Shown one piece after another: positions 1-10,222 of a DNA stretch of 64,000 nt; position 1 is the first letter of the stretch; every line of letters starts with the position of its first letter. A model generated the notes under the pieces. That model worked only from the letters and a program-made list of their open reading frames with translations, searched no databases and was not told the DNA's origin. This DNA is from Prochlorococcus sp. AG-355-I20 (lineage in GTDB: Bacteria > Cyanobacteriota > Cyanobacteriia > PCC-6307 > Cyanobiaceae). The DNA lies in assembly GCA_003280895.1 (NCBI GenBank), contig QCDM01000001.1:62001-126000 (forward strand). The letters are read 5' to 3'. A program made the position numbers and the translations under genes.

Positions 1-568
1 TGCATTTAATAAAGGAGGAATGAGCATCTTCACTAACAAGTAATATAGAATTGGGATCTGAACCTAATCCAGAATTATGTCTAGCTGCAATAAGTGCATT
101 CAAATTACTTAATGTGCCTCCGCTAGCTGCTATACCTCCAGAAGAATCATTAAATCCTATTTTCTTTGCAAACCATTTGCATAATGATTCCTCTAGTAAA
201 GTAATACTTGGAGACAACTCGTAAGCGAGAAGATTATTATTTAAACCAGCAGCAATTAAATCTCCAATAATAGAAAAAATCAAAGGTGGGGGATCAAGAT
301 GAGCTAGAGAGCCGGGATGTACTGGATTAAATGAATTATTCAGAAGAGATTGAATCTCAGAAAACAAATCTTCTGGAGAATTACCTTCCTCATTAGGCAT
401 CAAGCACTTGAAATTCTCATCAAGGGGCAATGGACCAAATTTCTCGGCTTTAGAGAACCAGTCACAAAGAATTTGATTCGCTCTATTTAGGAGAGTATTT
501 AAGTTATCGTTAGTCCCTAAATAAGAAGGGAAGTATATATCTTTTTTATTAATTAAATCTTCAGTCAT
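1..568 (-). CDS. Pyridoxal-dependent decarboxylase (group II, Gad/DDC-like), partial; runs off the left edge
   Basis: My reverse translation from ATG at 568 gives MTEDLINKKDIYFPSYLG...FNPVHPGSLAHLDPPPLIFSIIGDLIAAGLNNNLLAYELSPSITLLEESLCKWFAKKIGFNDSSGGIAASGGTLSNLNALIAAR, typical of PLP decarboxylases; open to the window edge. Confidence 0.85.
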   Translation of the reverse strand, partial: MTEDLINKKDIYFPSYLGTNDNLNTLLNRANQILCDWFSKAEKFGPLPLDENFKCLMPNEEGNSPEDLFSEIQSLLNNSFNPVHPGSLAHLDPPPLIFSIIGDLIAAGLNNNLLAYELSPSITLLEESLCKWFAKKIGFNDSSGGIAASGGTLSNLNALIAARHNSGLGSDPNSILLVSEDAHSSFIKC

Positions 569-611
569 CAGATAAGATATCTATTAATAAGTTTATTCTC
601 AATATTGGTAA

Positions 612-1127
612 ATGAGATATATTTTTGAAAATCTAAATAGTAATCATGATCAACAGAAAGGAATAAATATTTCAAATTACACCAGTTGGATGAACTCTAT
701 TTTAAGAAGATCAAAAGAAATTGGCAAAGTTGAGTTACCAATATGTTCAATAATTTTAGATGAGAAAGGAAGATGTATTGGAAGAGGGGTTAATAGGAGA
801 AATATAAATAAAGATCCATTAGGTCATGCTGAATTAATGGCACTAAGGCAGGCATCACTAATAAAAAATGATTGGAGATTTAATGAATGTATTATAATTA
901 CAAATTTAGAACCTTGTACCATGTGTGCTTCAGCACTTATTCAAGCAAGGATGGGTAAAGTTGTTTTTGGTGCCTACGATAAGAAAAGAGGTGGTTTGGG
1001 TGGCTCAATTGACTTATCAAAGCATAAAAGTTCTCATCACAAAATGGAAATTGTAGGAGGTATTTTAGAAGACGAATGTAGTCAAATCTTACAACTTTGG
1101 TTTAAAAAGATGAGGAGTCAAAAATAG
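612..1127 (+). CDS. Cytidine/deoxycytidylate deaminase family protein (tRNA adenosine deaminase-like)
   Basis: HAE and PCxxC zinc motifs: GHAELMAL ... LEPCTMCASALIQAR. Confidence 0.85.
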   Translation: MRYIFENLNSNHDQQKGINISNYTSWMNSILRRSKEIGKVELPICSIILDEKGRCIGRGVNRRNINKDPLGHAELMALRQASLIKNDWRFNECIIITNLEPCTMCASALIQARMGKVVFGAYDKKRGGLGGSIDLSKHKSSHHKMEIVGGILEDECSQILQLWFKKMRSQK

Positions 1128-2286
1128 AATATTTTTTTAACTCAGTATCAAATAGGTTTAATAATCTGTCTACATTCTCCTCACTTGAGTTAAAGCCCAT
1201 TAATCCTATGCGCCATACCTTACCAGACAATTCTCCGAGTCCATTTCCTATTTCTATTCCAAAGTTTCTTAAAAGATGATTTCTAAAACCATCTCCATCA
1301 ACTGCAGGTGGAATTTTAACTGTTGTGAGAGTTGGCAATCGATAATCTTCTGATACATGTAATTCCATGCCAAGACTTTCTAAACCATTCCAAAGTTTCT
1401 TTGCATTAGTATTATGCCTATGCCAAACATTCTCTAAACCTTCATTTGCAATTAATCGTAAACCTTCTCGAATAGCAAAATTCATATTTACAGGGGCAGT
1501 GTGATGGTAAACGCGATCAGAACCCCAATATTTATTTAAAAGAGATAAATCTAAATACCAGTTGGGAACTTTTGTTTTTCTTGAACTTAGTTTATCTTCA
1601 GCTCTTCTATTCATTGTAAAAGGACTTAATCCTGGCGGGCAGCTTAATCCTTTCTGGCTACAACTATAAGCTAAATCTATTTTCCATTCATCTATCAATA
1701 GTTCTAGAGCCCCAAGGGAAGTAACTGCGTCAACTAAAAACAAGCAGTTATTTTTTCTACATAAATCACCAATTCCATCAAGAGGTTGTAAAACTCCACT
1801 AGATGTTTCGGCGTGAACAATAGCAAATATAGCTGGTTTTTTAGTCTCTATTTCATACTTGATTTCTTCATAAGAAAAAGATTCACCCCAAGGTTTTTCC
1901 ATAACAGATAAATCTGCTTTATATCTAGTTGCCATATCAACTAGTCTGTCTCCAAAATATCCTTTTTTTGCGATAAGGATTTTTTCTCCTTCCTCTATAA
2001 AATTAGCTATTGAAGCTTCCATAGCTGCGCTTCCAGTACCACTCATTGGAAGAGTCATACGATTATTACATTGCCAGGTATATCTTAGAAGTTGTTGAAC
2101 ATCAGACATCAATGAAATATATGCTTCATCTAAATGACCAATTGGATTTAGGGAAAGAGCATTTAGAACTTCTGGATGTGCATTTGAGGGGCCAGGCCCT
2201 AATAAAAGTCTAGAGGGAACATAAGTCTTTGAGAAATGAGATAAATTCTCTTCATTTAAAGGCGAAATAAGTTTTGCTTCTGTCAA
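1102..2286 (-). CDS. Class V aminotransferase (alanine/serine-glyoxylate aminotransferase type)
   Basis: LLLGPGPSNAHPEVLNALS, VHAETSSGVLQPLDGIG, VDAVTSLGALELLIDEWKIDLAYSCSQKGLSCPPGLSP. Confidence 0.88.
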   Translation of the reverse strand: MTEAKLISPLNEENLSHFSKTYVPSRLLLGPGPSNAHPEVLNALSLNPIGHLDEAYISLMSDVQQLLRYTWQCNNRMTLPMSGTGSAAMEASIANFIEEGEKILIAKKGYFGDRLVDMATRYKADLSVMEKPWGESFSYEEIKYEIETKKPAIFAIVHAETSSGVLQPLDGIGDLCRKNNCLFLVDAVTSLGALELLIDEWKIDLAYSCSQKGLSCPPGLSPFTMNRRAEDKLSSRKTKVPNWYLDLSLLNKYWGSDRVYHHTAPVNMNFAIREGLRLIANEGLENVWHRHNTNAKKLWNGLESLGMELHVSEDYRLPTLTTVKIPPAVDGDGFRNHLLRNFGIEIGNGLGELSGKVWRIGLMGFNSSEENVDRLLNLFDTELKKYSIFDSSSF

Positions 2287-2436
2287 AGCATTACATTCAA
2301 TTACTTTAAAGTTAAACTAATTTCGCCACATAAGCGATAATTATTTAAAGAAATTCATTCAATTTAAATATTTAGGTAAACAATTATTAAACTTATGACT
2401 TGAAACACTAAAAGAAGACATCAAGTCTTAAAAAAA

Positions 2437-2478
2437 GTTATGGTTGATACATAACAAGAATCATCAAGTTATTAATTT
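2437..2478 (+). promoter_or_regulatory. NtcA-type activated promoter of glnA: GTT-N8-TAC, 22-nt spacer, TAN3T -10
   Basis: GTTATGGTTGATAC at 2437-2450, then 22 nt, then TAATTT at 2473-2478; near-identical arrangement upstream of urtA. Confidence 0.7.
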
Positions 2479-2499
2479 CATATAAGGTATTAAAAAATT

Positions 2500-3921
2500 A
2501 TGTCTAAATCTCCACAAGATGTTTTAAGTCAAATTAAAGACGAAGGAATTGAACTCATCGACTTAAAATTCACTGATATTCATGGAAAGTGGCAACATTT
2601 AACTCTTACATCAGACATGATAGAAGAGGATTCTTTTACAGAAGGTTTGGCATTTGATGGCTCATCAATAAGAGGTTGGAAAGCAATTAATGCCTCGGAT
2701 ATGTCAATGGTTCCCGATGCAAGTACTGCTTGGATAGATCCTTTTTATAAACATAAAACCCTTAGTATGATTTGCTCTATTCAAGAGCCAAGAAGTGGAG
2801 AGCCTTATGATAGGTGTCCAAGAGCTTTAGCTCAAAAGGCATTAAAATATTTAGACTCGACTGGTATAGCAGATACTGCATTTTTTGGTCCAGAACCAGA
2901 ATTCTTTTTATTTGATGATGTTAGATATGACTCTAAAGAAGGAGGTTGTTTTTATAGTGTAGATACTATTGAAGCGCCATGGAATACAGGGAGAATTGAA
3001 GAAGGTGGAAACTTGGGATACAAAATACAATATAAAGAAGGATATTTTCCAGTAGCTCCAAATGATACTGCGCAAGATATCAGATCTGAAATGCTTCTTC
3101 TTATGGGTGAATTAGGTATCCCAACAGAGAAACATCACCATGAAGTTGCTGGTGCCGGCCAACATGAGCTAGGGATGAAATTTGATTCGTTAATAAACGC
3201 AGCTGATAACGTTATGACTTATAAATACGTTGTCAGAAATGTTGCAAAAAAATATGGAAAAACTGCAACATTTATGCCCAAGCCTGTTTTTAACGATAAC
3301 GGAACCGGAATGCACGTACACCAAAGTTTATGGAAGAGTGGACAGCCACTATTTTTTGGTGAAGGAGCATATGCAAATTTATCTCAAACGGCGAGATGGT
3401 ACATCGGAGGCATATTAAAACATGCACCTTCATTCCTTGCATTTACTAACCCAACTACAAATAGTTATAAACGATTGGTTCCTGGATTCGAAGCACCTGT
3501 AAATCTAGTTTATTCTGAGGGTAATAGATCAGCTGCAGTAAGAATACCTTTAACAGGTCCAAGTCCTAAGGCTAAAAGATTAGAATTCAGATCAGGTGAC
3601 GCACTTGCAAATCCTTACTTAGCATTCTCTGTAATGATGCTTGCTGGTATTGATGGAATTAAAAATCAAATTGATCCTGGTGATGGAGTTGATGTAGATT
3701 TATTTGAACTTCCAGCTGAAGAACTTGCAAAAATTGATACAGTACCTTCATCTCTAAATGACTCACTTAATGCTCTAAAAGCAGATAAGGATTATCTATT
3801 AGCTGGTGGAGTATTTACAGAAGATTTTATTGATAACTTTATCGATATAAAATACGAGGAAGTACAACAATTAAGACAAAGGCCCCATCCCCATGAATTC
3901 TTCATGTATTACGATGCATAA
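2500..3921 (+). CDS. glnA: Glutamine synthetase type I
   Basis: 473 aa; [55 protein letters not shown]. Confidence 0.98.
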   Translation: MSKSPQDVLSQIKDEGIELIDLKFTDIHGKWQHLTLTSDMIEEDSFTEGLAFDGSSIRGWKAINASDMSMVPDASTAWIDPFYKHKTLSMICSIQEPRSGEPYDRCPRALAQKALKYLDSTGIADTAFFGPEPEFFLFDDVRYDSKEGGCFYSVDTIEAPWNTGRIEEGGNLGYKIQYKEGYFPVAPNDTAQDIRSEMLLLMGELGIPTEKHHHEVAGAGQHELGMKFDSLINAADNVMTYKYVVRNVAKKYGKTATFMPKPVFNDNGTGMHVHQSLWKSGQPLFFGEGAYANLSQTARWYIGGILKHAPSFLAFTNPTTNSYKRLVPGFEAPVNLVYSEGNRSAAVRIPLTGPSPKAKRLEFRSGDALANPYLAFSVMMLAGIDGIKNQIDPGDGVDVDLFELPAEELAKIDTVPSSLNDSLNALKADKDYLLAGGVFTEDFIDNFIDIKYEEVQQLRQRPHPHEFFMYYDA

Positions 3922-3947
3922 TTAAAAGAACTCATTATTTTAAAATT

Positions 3948-3996
3948 AATCAATTTGAGAAATATCACAAAATATTCTCAAATTGATTTTTTTTTT
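3948..3996 (+). terminator. Intrinsic terminator of glnA
   Basis: 14-bp perfect stem AATCAATTTGAGAA / TTCTCAAATTGATT followed by a T-run. Confidence 0.92.
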
Positions 3997-4012
3997 GTTG
4001 GAATATATGTAT

Positions 4013-5080
4013 ATGAATTTAAAAATGGCAAGGGATTCTATTTCAAAAATTGCATATAAAACGCTACAACAAAGCAAAAGCATTGCAGGTTTTGCTCACA
4101 AGCAGATCAGTTCAAGATTAATGAATTTTATTCTTCCCGATTCAAAGCTTGAAAATTTTGATATGGATAAGGACCTTCTAATGCAAATCCAAAATTCAAT
4201 GGATAACTTAAGAGAAGAAGATTGGAATGATGCAGAAAAAAATATCTATCCAAAAAAATTATTGTTTGACGAACCATGGCTTAGATATCTAGCTCAATAC
4301 CCTAAAATTTGGCTCGACATGCCTAATACATGGGATAGACGCAGAAAACAAAACTTTGATGATCTTCCAAAATCAATTGATAAAGAAAATTATCCTCAAT
4401 ATTACTTGAGAAATTTTCATCATCAAACAGATGGTTATTTATCAGATTTTTCAGCTAGCATTTATGACTTACAAGTAGAGATACTTTTCAATGGGAGTGC
4501 TGACTCAATGAGGAGAAGAATAATTAAGCCAATAAAAGAAGGACTTGAAATTTTTAGCGATCGAAAAAAAAGTTCTATAAAAATACTTGATGTAGCTACA
4601 GGATCAGGAAGAACATTAAAACAATTAAGAGCCGCATTTCCTAAAGAAAAAATTACAGGTATTGATTTATCGGATTCATACTTAAAAGAGGCAAGTAGAT
4701 ATATTTCAGATTTAGATGGAGATTTAATTCAGTTAATAAAAGGTAATGCTGAAGAATTACCTTTTGAAAATGATAGTTTTCAATGTATTTCTTGTGTTTA
4801 CTTATTTCATGAATTACCTAGAACAATTAGAGCTAAAGTATTAAATGAATTTTTTAGAGTTCTTGAACCAGGGGGGATTTTAGTTTTAGCTGATTCAATT
4901 CAAATAAGTGATTCACCTGACTTTACATCCGTAATGGAAAGCTTCTATAAATCTTTTCATGAGCCTTTTTATTGTGATTACATAAAAGAGGATATAGATT
5001 CTAAAATTGAGGATGTAGGATTTAAAGATGTAAAATCAAATTCCTTTTTTATGACCAAAGTATGGTCTGCTGTAAAGTAA
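4013..5080 (+). CDS. SAM-dependent methyltransferase (class I, UbiE-like)
   Basis: ILDVATGSGRTLKQLRAAFPKEKITGIDLSDSYL; start moved from 3983 because that start lies inside the glnA terminator; ATG at 4013 or 4025. Confidence 0.82.
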   Translation: MNLKMARDSISKIAYKTLQQSKSIAGFAHKQISSRLMNFILPDSKLENFDMDKDLLMQIQNSMDNLREEDWNDAEKNIYPKKLLFDEPWLRYLAQYPKIWLDMPNTWDRRRKQNFDDLPKSIDKENYPQYYLRNFHHQTDGYLSDFSASIYDLQVEILFNGSADSMRRRIIKPIKEGLEIFSDRKKSSIKILDVATGSGRTLKQLRAAFPKEKITGIDLSDSYLKEASRYISDLDGDLIQLIKGNAEELPFENDSFQCISCVYLFHELPRTIRAKVLNEFFRVLEPGGILVLADSIQISDSPDFTSVMESFYKSFHEPFYCDYIKEDIDSKIEDVGFKDVKSNSFFMTKVWSAVK

Positions 5081-5092
5081 AAAGAAACTTCT

Positions 5093-5332
5093 ATGACTTA
5101 TTGGGATAAAGATACTATTCAGCTTGTTCAAAGTCTTAATGACAAATTAAAAATTGATCATTCAAAATGGCATAAAGATAAAGGAAATAAATATAAACGA
5201 TCTGCGGAACTAATTTCGGCGGGATTATGCCATTTAATTATTTCTTCTAATGAGAAGGAAACTATTAACTATATAGAAGAAAGTATTAAATGGTTAAAAG
5301 AAATTAACTTAGATCAACCTTGCCCAAGTTAA
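5093..5332 (+). CDS. Conserved cyanobacterial hypothetical protein
   Basis: 79-aa ORF, co-directional 12 bp after the methyltransferase. Confidence 0.7.
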   Translation: MTYWDKDTIQLVQSLNDKLKIDHSKWHKDKGNKYKRSAELISAGLCHLIISSNEKETINYIEESIKWLKEINLDQPCPS

Positions 5333-5334
5333 AA

Positions 5335-5769
5335 TCACCTTTTTAAAGCCAACTGAAGTCTATTACCTTTACTACTCCATCTAATATCGTCAAAACATTC
5401 ATTAATAATATAAAGGCCACGACCATTTACGCTACTTATTTTTTTGGGTAATTTGTAGTCTCTTTTTTTTATTTCTAAACCATTACCTTGATCTTGAATT
5501 TGCCAAACACACCAATTAGGAGTAATTATTCTTCTGACTCTAATATGTTTTTTAGGATCTAATTTATTTCCATGTTTTACTGCGTTAACTAGAGCTTCAT
5601 GTAAACCAAGTTTTATAAGATAGCTTGATTGAGAATTATTAATAGGTTCTAATAATTGATCGACAAATTCATTTAACTGTAACGAGGATTCGAATTCGTA
5701 GTTTGACCAGTTAATTTTTGGTCTTTTAAAAAATCTTTTTAAAATATTTTTGCCCCGAAATAAGGACAT
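5335..5769 (-). CDS. Anti-sigma regulatory factor / RsbW-like HATPase
   Basis: LGLHEALVNAVKHGNK and QDQGNGL, GRGLYIINECFDDI (GHKL N and G boxes). Confidence 0.82.
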   Translation of the reverse strand: MSLFRGKNILKRFFKRPKINWSNYEFESSLQLNEFVDQLLEPINNSQSSYLIKLGLHEALVNAVKHGNKLDPKKHIRVRRIITPNWCVWQIQDQGNGLEIKKRDYKLPKKISSVNGRGLYIINECFDDIRWSSKGNRLQLALKR

Positions 5770-5817
5770 AATAATATTTTGATACTGACTTAATTTTAAC
5801 TTATTAAATACCTCAAT

Positions 5818-6537
5818 TTAAAGAACATTATTATGTCTCTTTGAAATGGCGGGATGCCTTAGGATGGAGTCCATAAGTCTTACCCCTCTTAGTTGATTTA
5901 TTAAAGGCATATGACCATCAGGTGCATCCAATGACCAGCAAAAAGATCCAGGATATCTAGTCCATAAGCCATCTTTTTTCCAGCCTATTTTCGGCCACAT
6001 TAATTCATATTTTTTCCCTACTGATTTTAATATCTTTGCTTGAATTGAAAATCCAAATCTACCAGTAGAATAAATAGTCCATAATCTATCTATTGTTTCT
6101 AGATCTTTTCCTGACATATTTTTAACTTCACTGTAGAAAACATATCCTCGTTTTTCAGCTAATTTTCCAGCTAATTTTCGTAAGTAGGAACTTGTTAATC
6201 TATCTGCATCTTCAAATTTTTGCTCAACTAACATCAATTGCAAATCTTCATAATTAATATCAATATCTGAATATGTATTAAACCAATTATTGAATTTAGA
6301 GTTTTCAAAGAATTCTGGCTTAAATTTTTTTAAAACTTGCAATATCCAACCAGCAGCCCATTCATCTCCTTCTCTATCAAACATATCAAAAAGTGATGGG
6401 CCAAGATTAAAAATATTTTCGACTTCAGATTCTATTTGAGTTAATGAATTTATTCTTTTTCTTTGATTGGAATCTACAAATTTTTTTATAAGATCTAGTG
6501 TAGCATTACTATAGTTATCCTGTTCTTTGTTATTCAT
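5818..6537 (-). CDS. GUN4-like tetrapyrrole-binding domain protein
   Basis: EDLQLMLVEQKFEDADRLTSSYLRKLAG ... FYSEVKNMSGKDLETIDRLWTIYSTGRFGFSIQAKI, GUN4-core pattern. Confidence 0.85.
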   Translation of the reverse strand: MNNKEQDNYSNATLDLIKKFVDSNQRKRINSLTQIESEVENIFNLGPSLFDMFDREGDEWAAGWILQVLKKFKPEFFENSKFNNWFNTYSDIDINYEDLQLMLVEQKFEDADRLTSSYLRKLAGKLAEKRGYVFYSEVKNMSGKDLETIDRLWTIYSTGRFGFSIQAKILKSVGKKYELMWPKIGWKKDGLWTRYPGSFCWSLDAPDGHMPLINQLRGVRLMDSILRHPAISKRHNNVL

Positions 6538-6572
6538 TTTAAAAAATCAATCTAAAAAATTAAAAACTATCC

Positions 6573-7613
6573 ATGTATTTCAAAAGAAAAGAACTAGAGA
6601 AATTTAGATGTTTTAAAGGACCACTTATAGATGTTAGGAGCCCGAGTGAATATTATAAAGGACACATGCCTAATTCTATTAATATTCCACTATTTGATGA
6701 TGATGAGAGATCTATAATTGGTACAATTTACAAAAAAGAAGGTAGAAAAAAAGCAGTCATAGAAGGATTAAAATTTTTTGAAAAAAAAATGGAATTACTT
6801 CTTGATAATTTATTCAAGAGTATTGAGTCTTATACAACTATTCCTAATAAAAATAATGAATTATTTATAAGGATATATTGCTCTAGAGGAGGAATGCGTT
6901 CACAAAGCATTGCTTGGCTTTTAGAAAAATATAAATTAAATCTAATAACACTTAAGGGAGGATACAAAATATATAGAAGATGGGTATTAGATAGTTTTTC
7001 AAATAAGTTGAATTTAGTAGTTATTGGCGGGAAAACAGGAACAGGGAAGACAAGATTATTATCATTACTTGAGAAATATAAATATCAAACTATTGATCTT
7101 GAAGGATTTGCTTGTCATAGAGGAAGTACATTTGGAGGTTTAGGAATGAAAAAACAACCCTCAAATGAACAATTTGAAAATATAATTGCAGAAAAATTAA
7201 ATTCTTTTAAATGTTCTAATAATATTTTTGTAGAAGCTGAAAGTGCAAATATAGGTAAATGTAAAATTCCTCACGAATTCTTCAATCAGATGAAAAACTC
7301 TAGGAGGATTGAAATTATAAGGAGCGAATCTAACAGGTTAGATGAGTTAATAGATACTTATAGTGTATTTAAAAAAGAGGAACTCCAAGAATCAGTACTA
7401 AGGATAAAAAAAAGACTAGGACCACAAAGAACAAAAATAGCTCTTGAATCAATTCATAATGAGAAATGGGACTTAGTTTGCAGATCAGTTTTAGATTACT
7501 ACGATAAGTGTTATGAATATGAAAAGGTTGGCAAAAATAATATAAAGATAATAGATTTAACTGATAAAAAATATGACGAAAGTATCGTAGAGTTAATAAA
7601 TAATTTTTTATAA
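6573..7613 (+). CDS. selU: tRNA 2-selenouridine/geranyl-2-thiouridine synthase (rhodanese plus P-loop)
   Basis: N-terminal rhodanese DVRSPSEYYKGHMPNSINIPLF, YCSRGGMRSQS, P-loop GGKTGTGKTRLL. Confidence 0.88.
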   Translation: MYFKRKELEKFRCFKGPLIDVRSPSEYYKGHMPNSINIPLFDDDERSIIGTIYKKEGRKKAVIEGLKFFEKKMELLLDNLFKSIESYTTIPNKNNELFIRIYCSRGGMRSQSIAWLLEKYKLNLITLKGGYKIYRRWVLDSFSNKLNLVVIGGKTGTGKTRLLSLLEKYKYQTIDLEGFACHRGSTFGGLGMKKQPSNEQFENIIAEKLNSFKCSNNIFVEAESANIGKCKIPHEFFNQMKNSRRIEIIRSESNRLDELIDTYSVFKKEELQESVLRIKKRLGPQRTKIALESIHNEKWDLVCRSVLDYYDKCYEYEKVGKNNIKIIDLTDKKYDESIVELINNFL

Positions 7614-7672
7614 AATACTACAAACGAATATGAAAAATATTTCCTAAGATAAAAAATTATTAACCGAATATT

Positions 7673-8026
7673 ATGACAACAAATAAAACTGCAAAAATAC
7701 AATTTTATGAGGGAACTGATGAACCAGTAGTGCCTGAAATAAGACTGACTAGGAGTAAAGATGGTACCACCGGTCAAGCATTATTTTTGTTTGAAAAACC
7801 TCAGGCATTATCTTCGATTACAGACGGTGAAATCACAGGTATGCGTATGATAGATTCCGAAGGTGAAATATTAACTAGAGAAGTTAAAGTAAAGTTTCTT
7901 GATGGAGAACCAATATTTTTAGAAGCGGTTTATATTTGGAAGAACACACCAGACTTTGACAGATTTATGAGATTTGCAAATAGTTATGCCAAATCAAATG
8001 GATTAGGATATTCTGAAAAGAAGTAG
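7673..8026 (+). CDS. psb28: Photosystem II assembly protein Psb28
   Basis: [37 protein letters not shown]. Confidence 0.95.
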   Translation: MTTNKTAKIQFYEGTDEPVVPEIRLTRSKDGTTGQALFLFEKPQALSSITDGEITGMRMIDSEGEILTREVKVKFLDGEPIFLEAVYIWKNTPDFDRFMRFANSYAKSNGLGYSEKK

Positions 8027-8039
8027 AATATTATGAAAA

Positions 8040-9083
8040 TTGAATAGTTCATCATATTTCAAGTTAGTAGTAATATTAATCACTTTATTAATAGTATGGA
8101 TTTTAAGGGATTTTCTCCTACTAATAATTTGTTCTTTAGTAATTTCAAATATTGTATGTAATTTATCTAATCAAATCCAAAAAGGTTTGAAAATTCCTCG
8201 ATCGATTTCTTTATTTCTTGTCTTAGCCGTTATATCAGTAATAATATTTACTATTTTTATTCTTGTATTACCTCCATTTATAAAAGAATTCAATGAAATA
8301 CTGGTTGACATTCCAAATGGTTTATCAAAAATAAATATATTGATCAATACAAATCTAAACAAATTTAATAGCTTATTTTATGGCGAACAATCAGAAAATG
8401 TTATAGACATATTCAGTTTAATAAATAATGTAGTTGCTATTCCAGATGTCTCAACTATTGCAAAAGCTATTCAAGAAAGTTTTAAGAATTTAATTAATAT
8501 TGCGGGGAATCTAGGTTCAGGTCTTTTGAGATTAATATTCGTATTAGCAGTGAGTTTGATGATTTCTATTGAACCAAAACAATATAAAGAAAATGTACTT
8601 CTATTAATACCAAAAAATTACCGTAATAAATTTAGAACTATTCTGGAAAAATGCAATATTGCATTAGCAAATTGGACCTTTTCTATGGTCATAAGCTCAT
8701 TATCAGTAGGTTTATTATCATTAATAGTTTTATCTATATTAGATGTCAAATACGTTGTATCAAATGCTTTAATAGCAATGGTTCTTAATATAATTCCGAA
8801 TATAGGTCCAGTTATTAGCGGTATATTTCCAATCTCAATTGCACTACTAGATAATTTTTGGAAACCACTGGCAGTTTTAGGATCATATGTAATCATTCAA
8901 AATATTGAAAGCTATATCATAATGCCATCTATAATGAAGAAAAAAGCAAACCTACTTCCTGGTTTGACATTAATATCACAATTTGGATTTACCTTCATTT
9001 TTGGTCCATTAGGCTTAATACTATCTCTTCCATTAGCTGTAGTAATACAGGTTTTAATCAAAGAATCATTTAAAGATATTTAA
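8040..9083 (+). CDS. AI-2E family (PerM-like) transporter; TTG start
   Basis: Multiple TM segments; ALIAMVLNIIPNIGPVISGIFP ... YIIMPSIMKKKANLLPGLTLISQFGFTFIFGPLGLILSLPLAVV. Confidence 0.85.
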   Translation: MNSSSYFKLVVILITLLIVWILRDFLLLIICSLVISNIVCNLSNQIQKGLKIPRSISLFLVLAVISVIIFTIFILVLPPFIKEFNEILVDIPNGLSKINILINTNLNKFNSLFYGEQSENVIDIFSLINNVVAIPDVSTIAKAIQESFKNLINIAGNLGSGLLRLIFVLAVSLMISIEPKQYKENVLLLIPKNYRNKFRTILEKCNIALANWTFSMVISSLSVGLLSLIVLSILDVKYVVSNALIAMVLNIIPNIGPVISGIFPISIALLDNFWKPLAVLGSYVIIQNIESYIIMPSIMKKKANLLPGLTLISQFGFTFIFGPLGLILSLPLAVVIQVLIKESFKDI

Positions 9084-9086
9084 AAA

Positions 9087-9269
9087 CTACTTAATTAATT
9101 TTTTATATAAATATGGGTATGAAAAAAGTATAAAGATAGCTAAGGGATGTTTACCTATAGCAAAATATAGAGAACTAAAAGTAAAATGATCAAATAATAT
9201 TCTTAGCTCAGTAGAAAGATCTATTAAAACTAAAGAAAATAAAATTATCAAATAGTAATTCAATTTCAT
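9087..9269 (-). CDS. Hypothetical small membrane protein
   Basis: 60-aa ORF with hydrophobic segments, upstream of secF on the same strand. Confidence 0.45.
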   Translation of the reverse strand: MKLNYYLIILFSLVLIDLSTELRILFDHFTFSSLYFAIGKHPLAIFILFSYPYLYKKLIK

Positions 9270-9287
9270 AGAATGAGAAGCCTAAGC

Positions 9288-10202
9288 TCAGTCTTTAAGC
9301 AACAAAGATGGAGCCAATAAAATACTTGAATAACTTCCAACAATAATTCCTAATGATAAGGCCAAAGAAAACCAAAACAGCGAGTAAGATCCAAACAAAA
9401 TTATGCTTAATAAAGGGATAAGGGTTGTAATACTGGTAAAAGTTGTTCTCCTTAATGATTCGTTTACTGATAATTGAATAGTTTCGCTATAACCTTCTTC
9501 CTTTGATTTTAAATTCTCACGAATTCTATCAAAAATAACAACAGTATCATTTACAGAATAACCAGCAATAGTTAACAAGGACACAGCAAATAAACTATTT
9601 ACCTCGACAGATAATATAATTCCCAACCAGGAAAATATACCGAAAACAATTAATAAATCATGGAATAAAGCTAATAATGCAAATAATGCATATTTTTTAT
9701 CAAACCTAATAGTTATATATAAAGATATTGCAAATAAAGAAACCAACAATGAAGTAATACAATTGGTAAGTAATCTTTTCCCAAGCTTTGGACCTATTAA
9801 TCTTGAATCCTTACTCTCATAATTTAGAGGTCCAATAATATTATCAAGATTAGTAATTAGATTATTTGATTCTTCGATACTCAAATAAGATGTTCTTATT
9901 GAAATTAATTTATTATTATTTTGGAATTGTAATTTTATATTATTTATAAAGTTTTTATTACTAGAGATCTCTCTTAAATTTTCTAAAACTGAATCAGGGG
10001 AAAGATTAGAACATTCTTGTTCACAAACTCTTTCAATTCTTAGTTCATTTCCTCCAACAAAATCCATCCCTAAATTTATAGGTTTCTTATAGGAAGTATT
10101 AAAAGATGAATATAAAATTCCTAAAAGACTTAACAAAATAAGAAAAGTTGAAAAACTAATTATCTTTCTTTTATTTTTAATTAGTTCAATATTGTATTTC
10201 AT
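9288..10202 (-). CDS. secF: Protein translocase subunit SecF
   Basis: GMDFVGGNELRIE, YSVNDTVVIFDRIREN. Confidence 0.95.
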   Translation of the reverse strand: MKYNIELIKNKRKIISFSTFLILLSLLGILYSSFNTSYKKPINLGMDFVGGNELRIERVCEQECSNLSPDSVLENLREISSNKNFINNIKLQFQNNNKLISIRTSYLSIEESNNLITNLDNIIGPLNYESKDSRLIGPKLGKRLLTNCITSLLVSLFAISLYITIRFDKKYALFALLALFHDLLIVFGIFSWLGIILSVEVNSLFAVSLLTIAGYSVNDTVVIFDRIRENLKSKEEGYSETIQLSVNESLRRTTFTSITTLIPLLSIILFGSYSLFWFSLALSLGIIVGSYSSILLAPSLLLKD

Positions 10203-10222
10203 GGGAAATTAGAAAAAAAAAT

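Noticed and set aside
3230-3418. 62-aa ORF inside glnA
   Set aside because: Out-of-frame shadow of a confidently identified gene
7511-7777. 88-aa - strand ORF across the selU/psb28 junction
   Set aside because: Antisense to two well-supported genes; phenylalanine/tyrosine-rich shadow typical of AT-rich antisense
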